From Ohtaekwangia sp036786105 (lineage in GTDB: Bacteria > Bacteroidota > Bacteroidia > Cytophagales > Cyclobacteriaceae), in NCBI RefSeq assembly GCF_036786105.1, contig NZ_DAIQRQ010000003.1, positions 1 through 64,000 on the forward strand: a DNA stretch of 64,000 bases, read 5' to 3'. A model generated the notes under the pieces. The model worked only from the letters and a program-made list of their open reading frames with translations. It did no database searches and was not told where the DNA came from. Numbering within the stretch: position 1 is the stretch's first letter; each line of letters starts with the position of its first letter. Positions 24,538 to 32,852 of this stretch are shown one piece after another. The position numbers were made by a program, and so were the translations under genes.

Positions 24538-24861
24538 TTACTGCACTTTCAGTGCTTTTTCGAGATCACCAATCAGCTTAACGGTTATTCCCTTTGTTTT
24601 CTTGGTCTTCTCAGCATTGAATACGGTAACAGCGCGGCCTACTGCTTCATATAAACCCGAAGGATTTTTATCGTGACGATAACTGCCTAGGCACCACTCA
24701 AGATCGGATTGCAGTTGCTGATCAATTCCTAATTCCTGTAGTTTCTTCAAAGCTTCTTCACTTGCCTTTTCAATATCGAATGAAGGTGTTGCTTTTGCCC
24801 GTGTAGTTTTTGCCGGAGCTTTGGTAGCAGTTGCTGTTTTAGCGGTTGTTGTTTTTGCCAT
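24538..24861 (-). CDS. Small protein with basic Ala/Thr/Lys-rich N-terminal tail
   Basis: 107 residues from the ATG of MAKTTTAKTATATKAPAKTT; a longer frame reaches further upstream but lacks coding character. The first 27 residues are Lys, Thr, Ala and Pro only, as in histone H1-like tails. The remaining 80 form a compact mostly helical domain (FDIEKASEEALKKLQELGID, LQSDLEWCLGSYRHD, LYEAVGRAVTVFN). DNA binding by the tail is inferred from composition. No named family. Its neighbour on the same strand, 600 bases upstream, encodes an even more extreme Lys/Ala peptide. Confidence 0.75.
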   Translation of the reverse strand: MAKTTTAKTATATKAPAKTTRAKATPSFDIEKASEEALKKLQELGIDQQLQSDLEWCLGSYRHDKNPSGLYEAVGRAVTVFNAEKTKKTKGITVKLIGDLEKALKVQ

Positions 24862-25020
24862 GGTTATGAGTCGTTTGTTGTTTTGACTAGAGAAAGTTAC
24901 GAGTGATGCAAGCGTAAGACAAGCGTCATGTGCATAAAATTTACGCAACCGAATGTGGATCGGGCGATTTGTGATGCTGTTCGCACGCATGTATTGCGTT
25001 TCTTTAATACGAGTCACCAC

Positions 25021-25420
25021 CGAACATCAATCAGTTTGCAATGATTAAACGATGGTGTATGCTGTATAATTATAAAGATGACAGTGAATCAATTTGCCGG
25101 TGTGCCGGTGATGAATGCATCCGTAACCTATATCTGTTGACCATTATTCATGCCGTCTCGTGTTGTATACTGGTGAATATAGGTAGCTAATGGTAGTTGA
25201 AGTGGTGATCATGGATGAATCAGCCGCGCGCAGAGCCACTTAAAGCTGAAGTTTAACAATGTATAGGCATGCACTATGTTTTCAGAGAGACATCTTTGAA
25301 TGAAAAATAGGTAAGAAACAGCGCTCATGCCATTGTATAGATAAAAAATGAAGAGGAGAGCTGCGATAGGATCAGGATGGAGAGGATGATATGCAAAATG
25401 TATAGCGCGTAACGAAGGTG
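25021..25420. other. Intergenic region with no recognised feature
   Basis: About 400 bases with no frame longer than about 20 codons that looks coding, no tRNA-like fold and no match to the two repeat families. It may carry the promoter and leader of the Lys/Ala-tailed protein (24538-24861), whose start lies 160 bases to the left. Confidence 0.5.
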
Positions 25421-25422
25421 TT

Positions 25423-25462
25423 ATAAAAAACGAAAGGGAAGTAAATCCGATTTACTTCCCTT
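25423..25462 (-). terminator. Strong intrinsic terminator after the Lys/Ala peptide gene
   Basis: A perfect 13-bp stem (AAGGGAAGTAAAT with ATTTACTTCCCTT, 3-base loop) followed on the minus strand by a run of six T. A smaller hairpin (TTAGGT / ACCTAA) lies between it and the stop codon. It marks the end of a short transcript carrying only the 25-codon gene. Confidence 0.9.
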
Positions 25463-25489
25463 CGCAAAGTTTCTTAGGTCAAAACCTAA

Positions 25490-25567
25490 TTACTTCTTCT
25501 TCTTAGCAGCTTTCTTAGCAGTCTTTTTTGCAGACTTCTTAGCTGCTTTCTTCGCTGATTTTGCCAT
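25490..25567 (-). CDS. 25-residue Lys/Ala-rich peptide (histone-tail-like)
   Basis: An ATG-to-TAA frame of 26 codons giving MAKSAKKAAKKSAKK, then TAKKAAKKKK: 13 Lys, 8 Ala and 2 Ser in 25 residues, built on an AKK repeat. Both AAA and AAG, and GCT, GCA and GCG, are used, so the repeat is kept at protein level rather than by DNA slippage. A strong terminator 28 bases downstream and an A/T-rich upstream region support a real short gene. It resembles histone H1 C-terminal tails and would bind nucleic acid without sequence preference; that is inference. Confidence 0.7.
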   Translation of the reverse strand: MAKSAKKAAKKSAKKTAKKAAKKKK

Positions 25568-25706
25568 AGCGTTTTAATTTTATGTTTAAACTATACGAAA
25601 AGTAGTAACAAAAAATTTATCCGCAAAAATTTTTCGCAAAAAATTTTTTCAACCAACAATTTTTAACGAGTGATGAAGCAATGATGAACATGCATTGAAT
25701 AATAAA

Positions 25707-25753
25707 ATGATGTTGTTGATGCGAGATGGAGATGTGATACATATCAACATCAT
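25707..25753 (-). terminator. Hairpin downstream of murB
   Basis: ATGATGTTGTTGAT pairs with ATCAACATCAT with a 22-base loop, followed on the minus strand by TTTTATTATT. A probable but weak terminator for murB. Confidence 0.4.
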
Positions 25754-25756
25754 TAC

Positions 25757-26776
25757 TCAAATAACATTCACTTCAGGATGTAGTATAATGTTGAATTTTT
25801 CTTTGACACTCGACTGAATATTCATGGCGAGCTCCCATATTTTTTCTCCTTCACCACCTCCGTAGTTCACCAACACAAGCGCCTGATGCTGATGTACACC
25901 AATGCTGTTAAATGTTTTTCCTTTCCATCCACATTGTTCTATTAACCACGCGGCAGGTACTTTAAACAAGGCACTTCCAGCAGTATATCCGGGAATATCC
26001 GGGTACGTTTTCTTTAACGCTTCGTATAATGATGCATCAATCGTAGGATTTTTGAAGAAGCTTCCGGCATTACCAATCATAGCAGGATCGGGAAGTTTGC
26101 TTCTGCGAATGTGGATAACGGCATCGCTGATCGCGCGAACCGATAATTCATGATGGCCTAATGCTTTCATGGTATCCGTTACTGCACCATAACTGCTGTT
26201 GAAGCGATGATTTCGCGTGGTAAGTCGTAATGTAACACTCACCATGATGTATTGATCCTTTACTTCCTGCTTGAAAATACTTTCACGATAACCAAAACGA
26301 CACGCTGCGTTGCTAAAAGTTCTGATCAAACCGCTGCGAACATCAATCGCATCCACACTTTCAATTACATCTTTGATCTCTACACCATACGCGCCAATGT
26401 TTTGCATCGGAGCAGCACCCATCGTGCCCGGTATAAGCGATAGATTTTCTACGCCACCCCAGTTATTATCCACGCAGTACATAACCAAAGCATGCCAGTT
26501 CTCGCCTGCACCTGCTTTCAACACCACGTGGTCATCATCTTTGTGCATAACTTCTCTTCCTTTGATCTCTATTTTGGCAACAAGGCCATCAAAATCTTTT
26601 GTGAAGAGGATATTGCTGCCGCCACCGAGTATCAATACACGCTGATCGCGGAATATATCCGAAGCAACCAGCCGTTGCACATCTTCGATGGAATGAAGGA
26701 CGGTAAATTCTTTTGCTGTTGCCTGTATTCCAAACGTGTTGAAAGGCGCGAGACTTACATTTTTCTGGATGATCAT
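25757..26776 (-). CDS. murB: UDP-N-acetylenolpyruvoylglucosamine reductase
   Basis: 339 residues, type I MurB. The FAD domain shows NTFGIQATAKEFTVLHS, the LILGGGSNILFT loop and SLIPGTMGAAPMQNIGAYGV; the substrate domain shows FGYRESIFK with the Tyr and Arg, GNAGSFFKNPTI with the catalytic Ser, and the final HPEVNVI with the Glu. It reduces UDP-GlcNAc-enolpyruvate to UDP-MurNAc, an early cytoplasmic step of peptidoglycan synthesis. It is a single-gene unit flanked by hairpins, away from other mur genes. Confidence 0.97.
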   Translation of the reverse strand: MIIQKNVSLAPFNTFGIQATAKEFTVLHSIEDVQRLVASDIFRDQRVLILGGGSNILFTKDFDGLVAKIEIKGREVMHKDDDHVVLKAGAGENWHALVMYCVDNNWGGVENLSLIPGTMGAAPMQNIGAYGVEIKDVIESVDAIDVRSGLIRTFSNAACRFGYRESIFKQEVKDQYIMVSVTLRLTTRNHRFNSSYGAVTDTMKALGHHELSVRAISDAVIHIRRSKLPDPAMIGNAGSFFKNPTIDASLYEALKKTYPDIPGYTAGSALFKVPAAWLIEQCGWKGKTFNSIGVHQHQALVLVNYGGGEGEKIWELAMNIQSSVKEKFNIILHPEVNVI

Positions 26777-26860
26777 GTGTCAGATCGATGTGATGATAGT
26801 GAAGTATAGCCCATCCGGTAAGGTGCAACGAGCTCTATAATCATGCCCGCCATACATAGA

Positions 26861-26893
26861 ACAGGCCATTGAATGAACCATTCAATGGCCTGT
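26861..26893 (-). terminator. Perfect 15-bp hairpin ending the DUF1800 operon
   Basis: ACAGGCCATTGAATG and CATTCAATGGCCTGT pair perfectly around an AAC loop, about 60 bases after the stop of the last operon gene. The T-run is poor, so it may instead stabilise a 3' end. Confidence 0.6.
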
Positions 26894-26953
26894 ATATAGT
26901 TTACGGTGCTGTGAATATGCGTTGTGCCGGATTGCATGGGACAATCTTACGCA

Positions 26954-28195
26954 CTACTTCACGTTCGATGCAACTTCTTCTTTGGAAAGTTTAAAGATAC
27001 AAATGCGCGGAAAGCGTCCGGCCAGGTAGGTAATGCCGCATACAGCAACTCCTCCGTCCTCGGTAGCAATCAGGCTGCCGATCTGAAACGGATTTGAGAA
27101 CCCGAGGTAGCGGCTGCCTATAAATGCACCGTCTGCTTCATTGTAAAAATATAGTCCAATCTGTCGTGTTTGTGTATCGGCACCATAGATCAGCACATTC
27201 TTTCCGTTCAATGTCGCGCGAAGTATTTTTACTTTGGTGTTGTCAATAAGTTCCAGTAGCGTAAGTCCACCCAGTTGATCGGCATTTTTTTTCTCGGTAG
27301 CCGCCAGGGAGAGGTTCGGCAAGAAGTAGTTGTTCCCAAAATTGAATCGTGCGGCTGCATATTTACTCGCACTCAGCGGAACCAGTGCGCTGAAACCTCC
27401 TTTGTCGTTATAGCCATTCACATATCCCACCGGTTCTTTGTTATCCGGGTTCAGGTCGGTAAATACCAACGAGAAAGTATAATTCCAGAAACCGTTGAAG
27501 TAGTAAATGCCTCCTGCGAGCTGGCCCACATCAAAAGGAAACTGTGTACCCGTGCGCAGGAAATGATTGAGTATCGGTTCTTCGCTATTGTCGCCTTCGC
27601 CTACAGTATAGGACTTCGAAGCGGTTACTGCGCCCTCGGTTGTTACCGTAGAGATCACCGAAACCTTGTCGTCTATATTATAGCTGAGCAATACAAATTG
27701 ATTGCCGCTCAAAGCCAGTGATGCTGCAGCAGGGTAGGTGATGCCACTTACATTCGTGGTTTTAAATCCATCGAGGTTGACGTCTACGGATGCGAGCCGT
27801 GCATCTTTACCATTGGCCTTCACGACTGATACCATGCAGAAGAAATATAATTTGTCGTTTATCAGAGACAGTTTTCCTACCGGATTGATCAATGTATCGC
27901 CAAGCTCAAGTTCTTTCACAAAATTGCCATACTTATCGGCTTTCAATAAGTAGATGTTGGGAATCTCAGTAGTGTCGGTAACTTTTTCTTCGGCCAGCAC
28001 AACATAACCACCATCGGCGGTTTGCAGCATGTCTACAGGATTGAACCCTGCATTGAACTGGTTGTTGTCGAAAATTGAAACAAACTGATTCATTTCAGCC
28101 TGCGGATTATCGGCTTCTCCACACATGGTAAGGAGGAATGCGGCCGATACTATAAAAGATGATGAAAGTATTTTTCTAAACATAATCGGCATCAT
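26954..28195 (-). CDS. Lipoprotein of unknown function, propeller-like
   Basis: 413 residues. Its signal ends VSAAFLLTMCGEADN, a lipobox with Cys near 25. The rest consists of repeated beta segments such as NPVDMLQTADGGYVVLAEEK, NIYLLKADKYGNFVKEL and LIATEDGGVAVCGITY, which recall the DGG-type blades of surface beta-propeller proteins. No enzyme motif. It starts with an ATG that overlaps the TGA of the barrel gene (ATGA), so the two are translationally coupled. Last gene of the DUF1800/DUF1501 operon. Confidence 0.78.
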   Translation of the reverse strand: MMPIMFRKILSSSFIVSAAFLLTMCGEADNPQAEMNQFVSIFDNNQFNAGFNPVDMLQTADGGYVVLAEEKVTDTTEIPNIYLLKADKYGNFVKELELGDTLINPVGKLSLINDKLYFFCMVSVVKANGKDARLASVDVNLDGFKTTNVSGITYPAAASLALSGNQFVLLSYNIDDKVSVISTVTTEGAVTASKSYTVGEGDNSEEPILNHFLRTGTQFPFDVGQLAGGIYYFNGFWNYTFSLVFTDLNPDNKEPVGYVNGYNDKGGFSALVPLSASKYAAARFNFGNNYFLPNLSLAATEKKNADQLGGLTLLELIDNTKVKILRATLNGKNVLIYGADTQTRQIGLYFYNEADGAFIGSRYLGFSNPFQIGSLIATEDGGVAVCGITYLAGRFPRICIFKLSKEEVASNVK

Positions 28196-29085
28196 TTACG
28201 GTCTAATGATTTGAAACCACTCTCCAGGAAGCGTAACGGGAACAAACAACCGACTGATACAGACAGGTTATCCATGTTCAGATCGTCCATCGCATCGCCT
28301 ATACCGGCCAGACGGTCGTTGCTATACCGGTTCTTGGTAGATGTAATGTTGCTCATGCCATATTTATACTGCACATCGAGGTTAAGACGCACGTTGTTGC
28401 CCAACGTATAGTATACACCGGCACCGCCGGTGAAGCCCCAGTAATTTTTCGCAAAAAGATCTTTGGCACCAACCGTAACGGGTTCGTCACTAAATTCATT
28501 TTTCCCTCCGGAAGCCTGATCTATACCCGATACGGTAACCGACTTGGTGGCTCCCACACGTATTGCCTGAAACCAACCGATCTGCACATAGGGTCTGAGT
28601 TTATTGCCACCCAATTCGTATTTGATGAGCAACGGGATCAATACATGATCTGCTTTCTGCTCCTGTGCGTAGTTCAGCTGCACGTAGTTGGAATTGTTTT
28701 CAGTGCTGGTAAGCCAGGTATACTGGTTCGAGTAAGCAAAGCGGCTGTGCTGAAATGTAGGCTGTGTACTGAATGTAAAGCGCTTGTAGTAAAACATGGC
28801 TTCCATCGAAAACTGACTTCCCACGAGGTTGAAGTTTTTATATTTCTTGCCACTCGCGGAAGCATCGTAGTTGGTAGGCGATATAATGGAGAAGTTGGTG
28901 ATTACATTTACCCTGGTGAGGTTCATGCCACCGGTTATGCCAAGCCACCATTGCTTTTCGAGAAAGCGTTCGTTCTCTTTATTCTGTTTGTTATAGGCTG
29001 CCGGAGATTTTCGTTTTTTACTTTGCGCCAACGAGACGTTGGCTGCCAGTAAAAGACAAAGCAGCAAGAGGTAAAGGTTTTTCAT
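28192..29085 (-). CDS. Outer-membrane beta-barrel protein (PorT-like)
   Basis: 297 residues. Signal peptide MKNLYLLLLCLLLAANVSLAQ, then a basic linker and a barrel domain: WWLGITGGMNLTRVNVITNF, FSMEAMFYYKRFTFSTQPTF, YELGGNKLRPYVQIGWFQAI and GFTGGAGVYYTLGNNVRLNL. This is the porin-like barrel of the PorT/outer membrane protein beta-barrel group common in Bacteroidota. It sits between the DUF1501 T9SS cargo and a lipoprotein in one operon, and may anchor or help translocate one of them; that is an inference. Confidence 0.82.
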   Translation of the reverse strand: MKNLYLLLLCLLLAANVSLAQSKKRKSPAAYNKQNKENERFLEKQWWLGITGGMNLTRVNVITNFSIISPTNYDASASGKKYKNFNLVGSQFSMEAMFYYKRFTFSTQPTFQHSRFAYSNQYTWLTSTENNSNYVQLNYAQEQKADHVLIPLLIKYELGGNKLRPYVQIGWFQAIRVGATKSVTVSGIDQASGGKNEFSDEPVTVGAKDLFAKNYWGFTGGAGVYYTLGNNVRLNLDVQYKYGMSNITSTKNRYSNDRLAGIGDAMDDLNMDNLSVSVGCLFPLRFLESGFKSLDRK

Positions 29086-29109
29086 AAGGGATTGTGGAGG
29101 TTCGTTTTT

Positions 29110-30840
29110 TTATTTTGTGATGACGAGTTTCTTGGCTTCTTTATAAAATCCGGTTTTCAATTCATAAACATACGTACCAACAGGCAAACCGGTAAGATCA
29201 ACTTCTACTGTATGTTCGCCCGGGGTATATACTCCGTCTACCATCGGCTTTATTTTTTTGCCTTCGCTGGTATAAAGATTTATCGTTACATGATAGGCAC
29301 TGTTCACACGGAAGTGCACCGTGGTTTTATCTTTCGCCGGGTTAGGATAGCAATCTTCCAGGGCAAAGCGATCGCCTATAAATCCTTCGTTGCCGGTAAT
29401 GGTTTGCTGTGCGAGGGGTAATGCTTCGAACCGCGTTCCATCCGATGTACTCGTGGTCATCAATCCGCCCTTCGAAGCATCGTCATCGGAATACGGGAAT
29501 ATCTTATCAAGCTGTGTATCACTAACGCCCATCCAGTCGCGCATAATGTTGGCATATACATTCCGGTAATCGTACTGCATGACGAGGTTCGAGCCATTCG
29601 TTGCGAACGCATCGCCAATCACACCGGGACGTGCACCTTTGCCGAAGATGAACAACGGTCCGGCTGTACCGTGATCTGTTCCATAACTTGCATTTGAAGT
29701 TACTCTGCGCGAAAATTCTGAAGTAGTTACTGTCAGTGCGCGATCTTCAATGCCGCGTGCACGTAAATCTTCCTGAAACGCTTTCATGCTCGTGGCCACG
29801 TGATACATGAGCGCTGCATGCGATCCCATGGTTGGATCATACTTCTCTACCTGATCGGCATGCGTATCAAACCCTCCGATCTTTACCAGGAACACGCGTG
29901 TTTTACATTCGGTGCTCAACAGGCGCGCCACCAGTTTCAATTGTTTTTGTAATGGATTACGCAAACTTCCTGAAGGAGCATTAAAAGGATATGATTCCGG
30001 ATAGGTTACGGTTGTTGGCTGGCTGTTCTTCAGCAGTGCAATCAATCGCTCGGTATAGCTTTGTGTTTTATCTTCCAGATCAAGAATCCATTTTAACTCT
30101 TTATAATAGTAAGAGTCTTTCAGATACTCCGGAGGTATACCGCGTGGATCGGTTGATTGATTTTCAAAGAACCCTTCCAGGTTGGTGAGATCGTCAAGTC
30201 CGTCTTCCGATAAAGTAAATGAGGTAGGTATATTTCCCTCCTGGTGAAAGATGAGCGATTCGTCATTGCCAATCTCAATGGCCAGCGGATCTTTCATGTC
30301 TGCAGTCGGAAAATCTTCCGGGTAACGATCGGGTGCATATTCTCCCTGCAGGTAACGGCCCAGCCATCCGGATTGAAAGTAATCGCTATAAGAGCCACCC
30401 ATAAATTGTATATCGCGTCCGCGAAAGTGCGAGCCGTTGTTATTCTTATACGATACACCTTGCACGATCGTCATGCGGCCCTGATCGTACAGCGTTTTCA
30501 TTGCGATCATGTCCGGATGAAGACCGATCTGCGCATTTTCATCCAGGGTGCTGTCGAGCGGTACATATTTACGCAAACTGTTGGCAGCAGGTATTGCAAT
30601 GTTGGCACGCTTGCTATAGTATTCGGCATACTTTGCTATCGGTATACAGCAATTCAAACCATCATTACCCCCGTGCATTTGCAGAATGATCAATACACGG
30701 TCGGTACTGCCGGCAGCTGCAGCAAGCTTTGTCAGGGTGTTATCCTGGCCCATTACCCGCATGGTTATTCCCTCTATTGTAAAAGGAATACTCATCGCTA
30801 AAGGAAGTTTCTTTAAGAAATCTCTTCTTGATTTATTCAT
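29110..30840 (-). CDS. DUF1501 protein with Tat-like signal and T9SS C-terminal sorting domain
   Basis: 576 residues. The N-terminus SRRDFLKKLPLAMSIPF matches the twin-arginine (S-R-R-x-F-L-K) signal. DUF1501, an alkaline phosphatase-like fold, is marked by VLIILQMHGGNDGLNCCIPI, SHFRGRDIQFMGGSY, GGFDTHADQVEKYDP and TSEFSRRVTSNASYGTDHG. The last 80 residues are a type A T9SS sorting domain: LEDCYPNPAKDKTTVHFRV, INLYTSEGKKIKPMV, LPVGTYVYELKTG and KKLVITK. The protein is expected on the cell surface or secreted. Substrate unknown. It follows DUF1800 by 19 bases and precedes the barrel by 24. Confidence 0.93.
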   Translation of the reverse strand: MNKSRRDFLKKLPLAMSIPFTIEGITMRVMGQDNTLTKLAAAAGSTDRVLIILQMHGGNDGLNCCIPIAKYAEYYSKRANIAIPAANSLRKYVPLDSTLDENAQIGLHPDMIAMKTLYDQGRMTIVQGVSYKNNNGSHFRGRDIQFMGGSYSDYFQSGWLGRYLQGEYAPDRYPEDFPTADMKDPLAIEIGNDESLIFHQEGNIPTSFTLSEDGLDDLTNLEGFFENQSTDPRGIPPEYLKDSYYYKELKWILDLEDKTQSYTERLIALLKNSQPTTVTYPESYPFNAPSGSLRNPLQKQLKLVARLLSTECKTRVFLVKIGGFDTHADQVEKYDPTMGSHAALMYHVATSMKAFQEDLRARGIEDRALTVTTSEFSRRVTSNASYGTDHGTAGPLFIFGKGARPGVIGDAFATNGSNLVMQYDYRNVYANIMRDWMGVSDTQLDKIFPYSDDDASKGGLMTTSTSDGTRFEALPLAQQTITGNEGFIGDRFALEDCYPNPAKDKTTVHFRVNSAYHVTINLYTSEGKKIKPMVDGVYTPGEHTVEVDLTGLPVGTYVYELKTGFYKEAKKLVITK

Positions 30841-30859
30841 ATATAGGGTAGGGTGAAGG

Positions 30860-32632
30860 TTAGGCTAATTGATATTCGGGCGATTGTAAAATAGTATTGA
30901 GCAACCGGTTCAGCCACAGGCGTAGTTCTTCCAGGTCGGTTCCTGCATTCCAGGTGGTGGTCCAGTATCCTTCCGGATCGGTGTTCACATCGGTAAGGAA
31001 GCGCTTCTTGAAATAGATAAGTCGCTTGGCGGTGAGGCTGGCCGTTGTATCGGCACCATCGGTAAAGGTGAGATCATCGTGGTGCGGCAGCAGGTATATT
31101 ACTAATTCTTTTACCAGTGCCTCAGCATTCGCAGCTACGCCGGCAAAGTTAGCTTTGATAAACTCATAGCTGTTTACGGTGAGCGGATCGAGCGGGGCAG
31201 TGGCATCCAGCAGCTTCTCTATAAATATATAGCGTTTGCTCAGCGAGCTGGTGGTGATCCAGTAACGATGAAACACCGGGAATTGATGATACGCTTCATA
31301 TCCCGCTACATCATACGGATTATAGTATGCCATACCCAGGTTTTCTACTTCGCTGAGTATTTTGCTCGTCATGGCATAAAACTGTTCTGTTTGTGTGCTG
31401 AGATCAGGCAGCTGCACATTAAAGAATTTCAACGTGCCAATGATGAGATCGATCGGTGATTTAATCAATCCGCCATACCCATCATCTGTAACACCGGCGG
31501 CGGCATCATAAAAATGCTGACTGCGCAATAAGTTCTCGATTACGGGCTGCAGCTTGAAGTTATTCGCCTTGAATGTATTGGCCATTTCTTCAATAACATT
31601 TGCTTCGATAGGGTCTGTCTCTGCTTTTGTATGCGGCGCCCACACAAAGAAACGGTATACCTTGCGGCAGATGTGCCGGGCGGTTTCATCCTGCTCGTAT
31701 ATCAGATCGATAAGCTTGGTGATCTCATCCAATGCGCTGTCCTCGGTGGGAGTGCCCGCAGGCATTAACAGGGGGTCGGGAGTAATTGTATTATCAGGGA
31801 ATAATGTGCTTTTAAAATTTGAACTGAATTTTTTGGGTTTGGTTTCATCATTATCGTGCGAAGAAGCATTGGTTCCGGTCTCGCTTCCCTTTACTTTACC
31901 ACGCGGAAGATTGGTATCTGGATCGATGTTCTTGTAAGTATCATCAACATCCCAGCCGGTTAAGATGCGTGCTGCGGTTTTTACATCGTCTTCCGTATAT
32001 ACACCGTAGTCGCCTTCCTGCCCGGAAGTAGCCGGCGGATCTACTTCAAGACCACGACCTATTGAGTATAATTCCAGCAGCTCGCGTGCATAATTTTCGT
32101 TGAAGCTTCCCTTTACATTGAGCTTGCCATCGAGTAATTCCAACATGGCGTTGTCAACACTGACTTTTACTGTGAGTGTTTTGAAATTTACGGCAGCATT
32201 GGCCGAAGTAGCATCGAGTGCAAACTGGCGGAAGAGCTGGTTCTGATAATATATAGAGCGGGTGTTACCAACCTTTTCGGTGCGCATGGTAAAGTGCGTG
32301 TGCAGAAAATGTACAATCTTTTCGCGCGCACTATAGGCTAGCGAGCTGTTCATCATCTGGCCGAGGAACCAGCCCAGCAGGTAGTTCATCAAGTCTCTAT
32401 TTTCGCTGTTAGCTCCTGTCGTACCGGTAGTTACCCATTCTGAACCGGTTTTAGGATCGATGGGTAATACAGGATCTGAAAGCGTTTGTCTGAAAAGTTG
32501 AGTGATAGCTTGCGCAGGAGTGAGTGCTGCAAAGGAATCGATCTGTTGTTTGGTGGCACCAAATGTTGCTCTTCGGAGCAAATGGGCGGCTCGTTTCTGG
32601 CCCAGGGCTCCTCCATATTCGGGTAGTGGCAT
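30860..32632 (-). CDS. DUF1800 family protein
   Basis: 590 residues. Marks of DUF1800: KRAAHLLRRATFGATKQQID near the start, WFLGQMMNSSLAYSAREKIV, the FNENYARELLELYSIGRG motif, YTEDDVKTAARILTGW and the final WLNRLLNTILQSPEYQ. The function is unknown, but the gene is nearly always paired with a DUF1501 gene, as here. No signal peptide is visible, unlike its partner. It heads a four-gene minus-strand operon (DUF1800, DUF1501-T9SS, barrel, lipoprotein). Confidence 0.92.
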   Translation of the reverse strand: MPLPEYGGALGQKRAAHLLRRATFGATKQQIDSFAALTPAQAITQLFRQTLSDPVLPIDPKTGSEWVTTGTTGANSENRDLMNYLLGWFLGQMMNSSLAYSAREKIVHFLHTHFTMRTEKVGNTRSIYYQNQLFRQFALDATSANAAVNFKTLTVKVSVDNAMLELLDGKLNVKGSFNENYARELLELYSIGRGLEVDPPATSGQEGDYGVYTEDDVKTAARILTGWDVDDTYKNIDPDTNLPRGKVKGSETGTNASSHDNDETKPKKFSSNFKSTLFPDNTITPDPLLMPAGTPTEDSALDEITKLIDLIYEQDETARHICRKVYRFFVWAPHTKAETDPIEANVIEEMANTFKANNFKLQPVIENLLRSQHFYDAAAGVTDDGYGGLIKSPIDLIIGTLKFFNVQLPDLSTQTEQFYAMTSKILSEVENLGMAYYNPYDVAGYEAYHQFPVFHRYWITTSSLSKRYIFIEKLLDATAPLDPLTVNSYEFIKANFAGVAANAEALVKELVIYLLPHHDDLTFTDGADTTASLTAKRLIYFKKRFLTDVNTDPEGYWTTTWNAGTDLEELRLWLNRLLNTILQSPEYQLA

Positions 32633-32813
32633 ATAATGTAGGGTAGTTTTGGATGCTTTTAATCCAATAATCTTTACAAATTAATTCCAAATGGGTGATA
32701 AACTGCATTAGCTTCCGATAATTGAAACTATTTTCCTATGGTTTTGAGTCACCAGGGTATGAGCCGCAAAGAACAATGATACGCTGTGTTGTGTTTATCA
32801 GGTATAGATTGCG

Positions 32814-32844
32814 TTTGCACGGGTATATATAGCGACTATTTTTG
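32814..32844 (+). promoter_or_regulatory. Bacteroidota promoter (TTTG-N19-TATTTTTG) for HMG-CoA lyase
   Basis: A perfect -33 TTTG and -7 TAnnTTTG pair at the expected spacing. The -7 box ends 8 bases before the ATG, so the transcript would have almost no leader. Confidence 0.72.
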
Positions 32845-32852
32845 CTGATACT

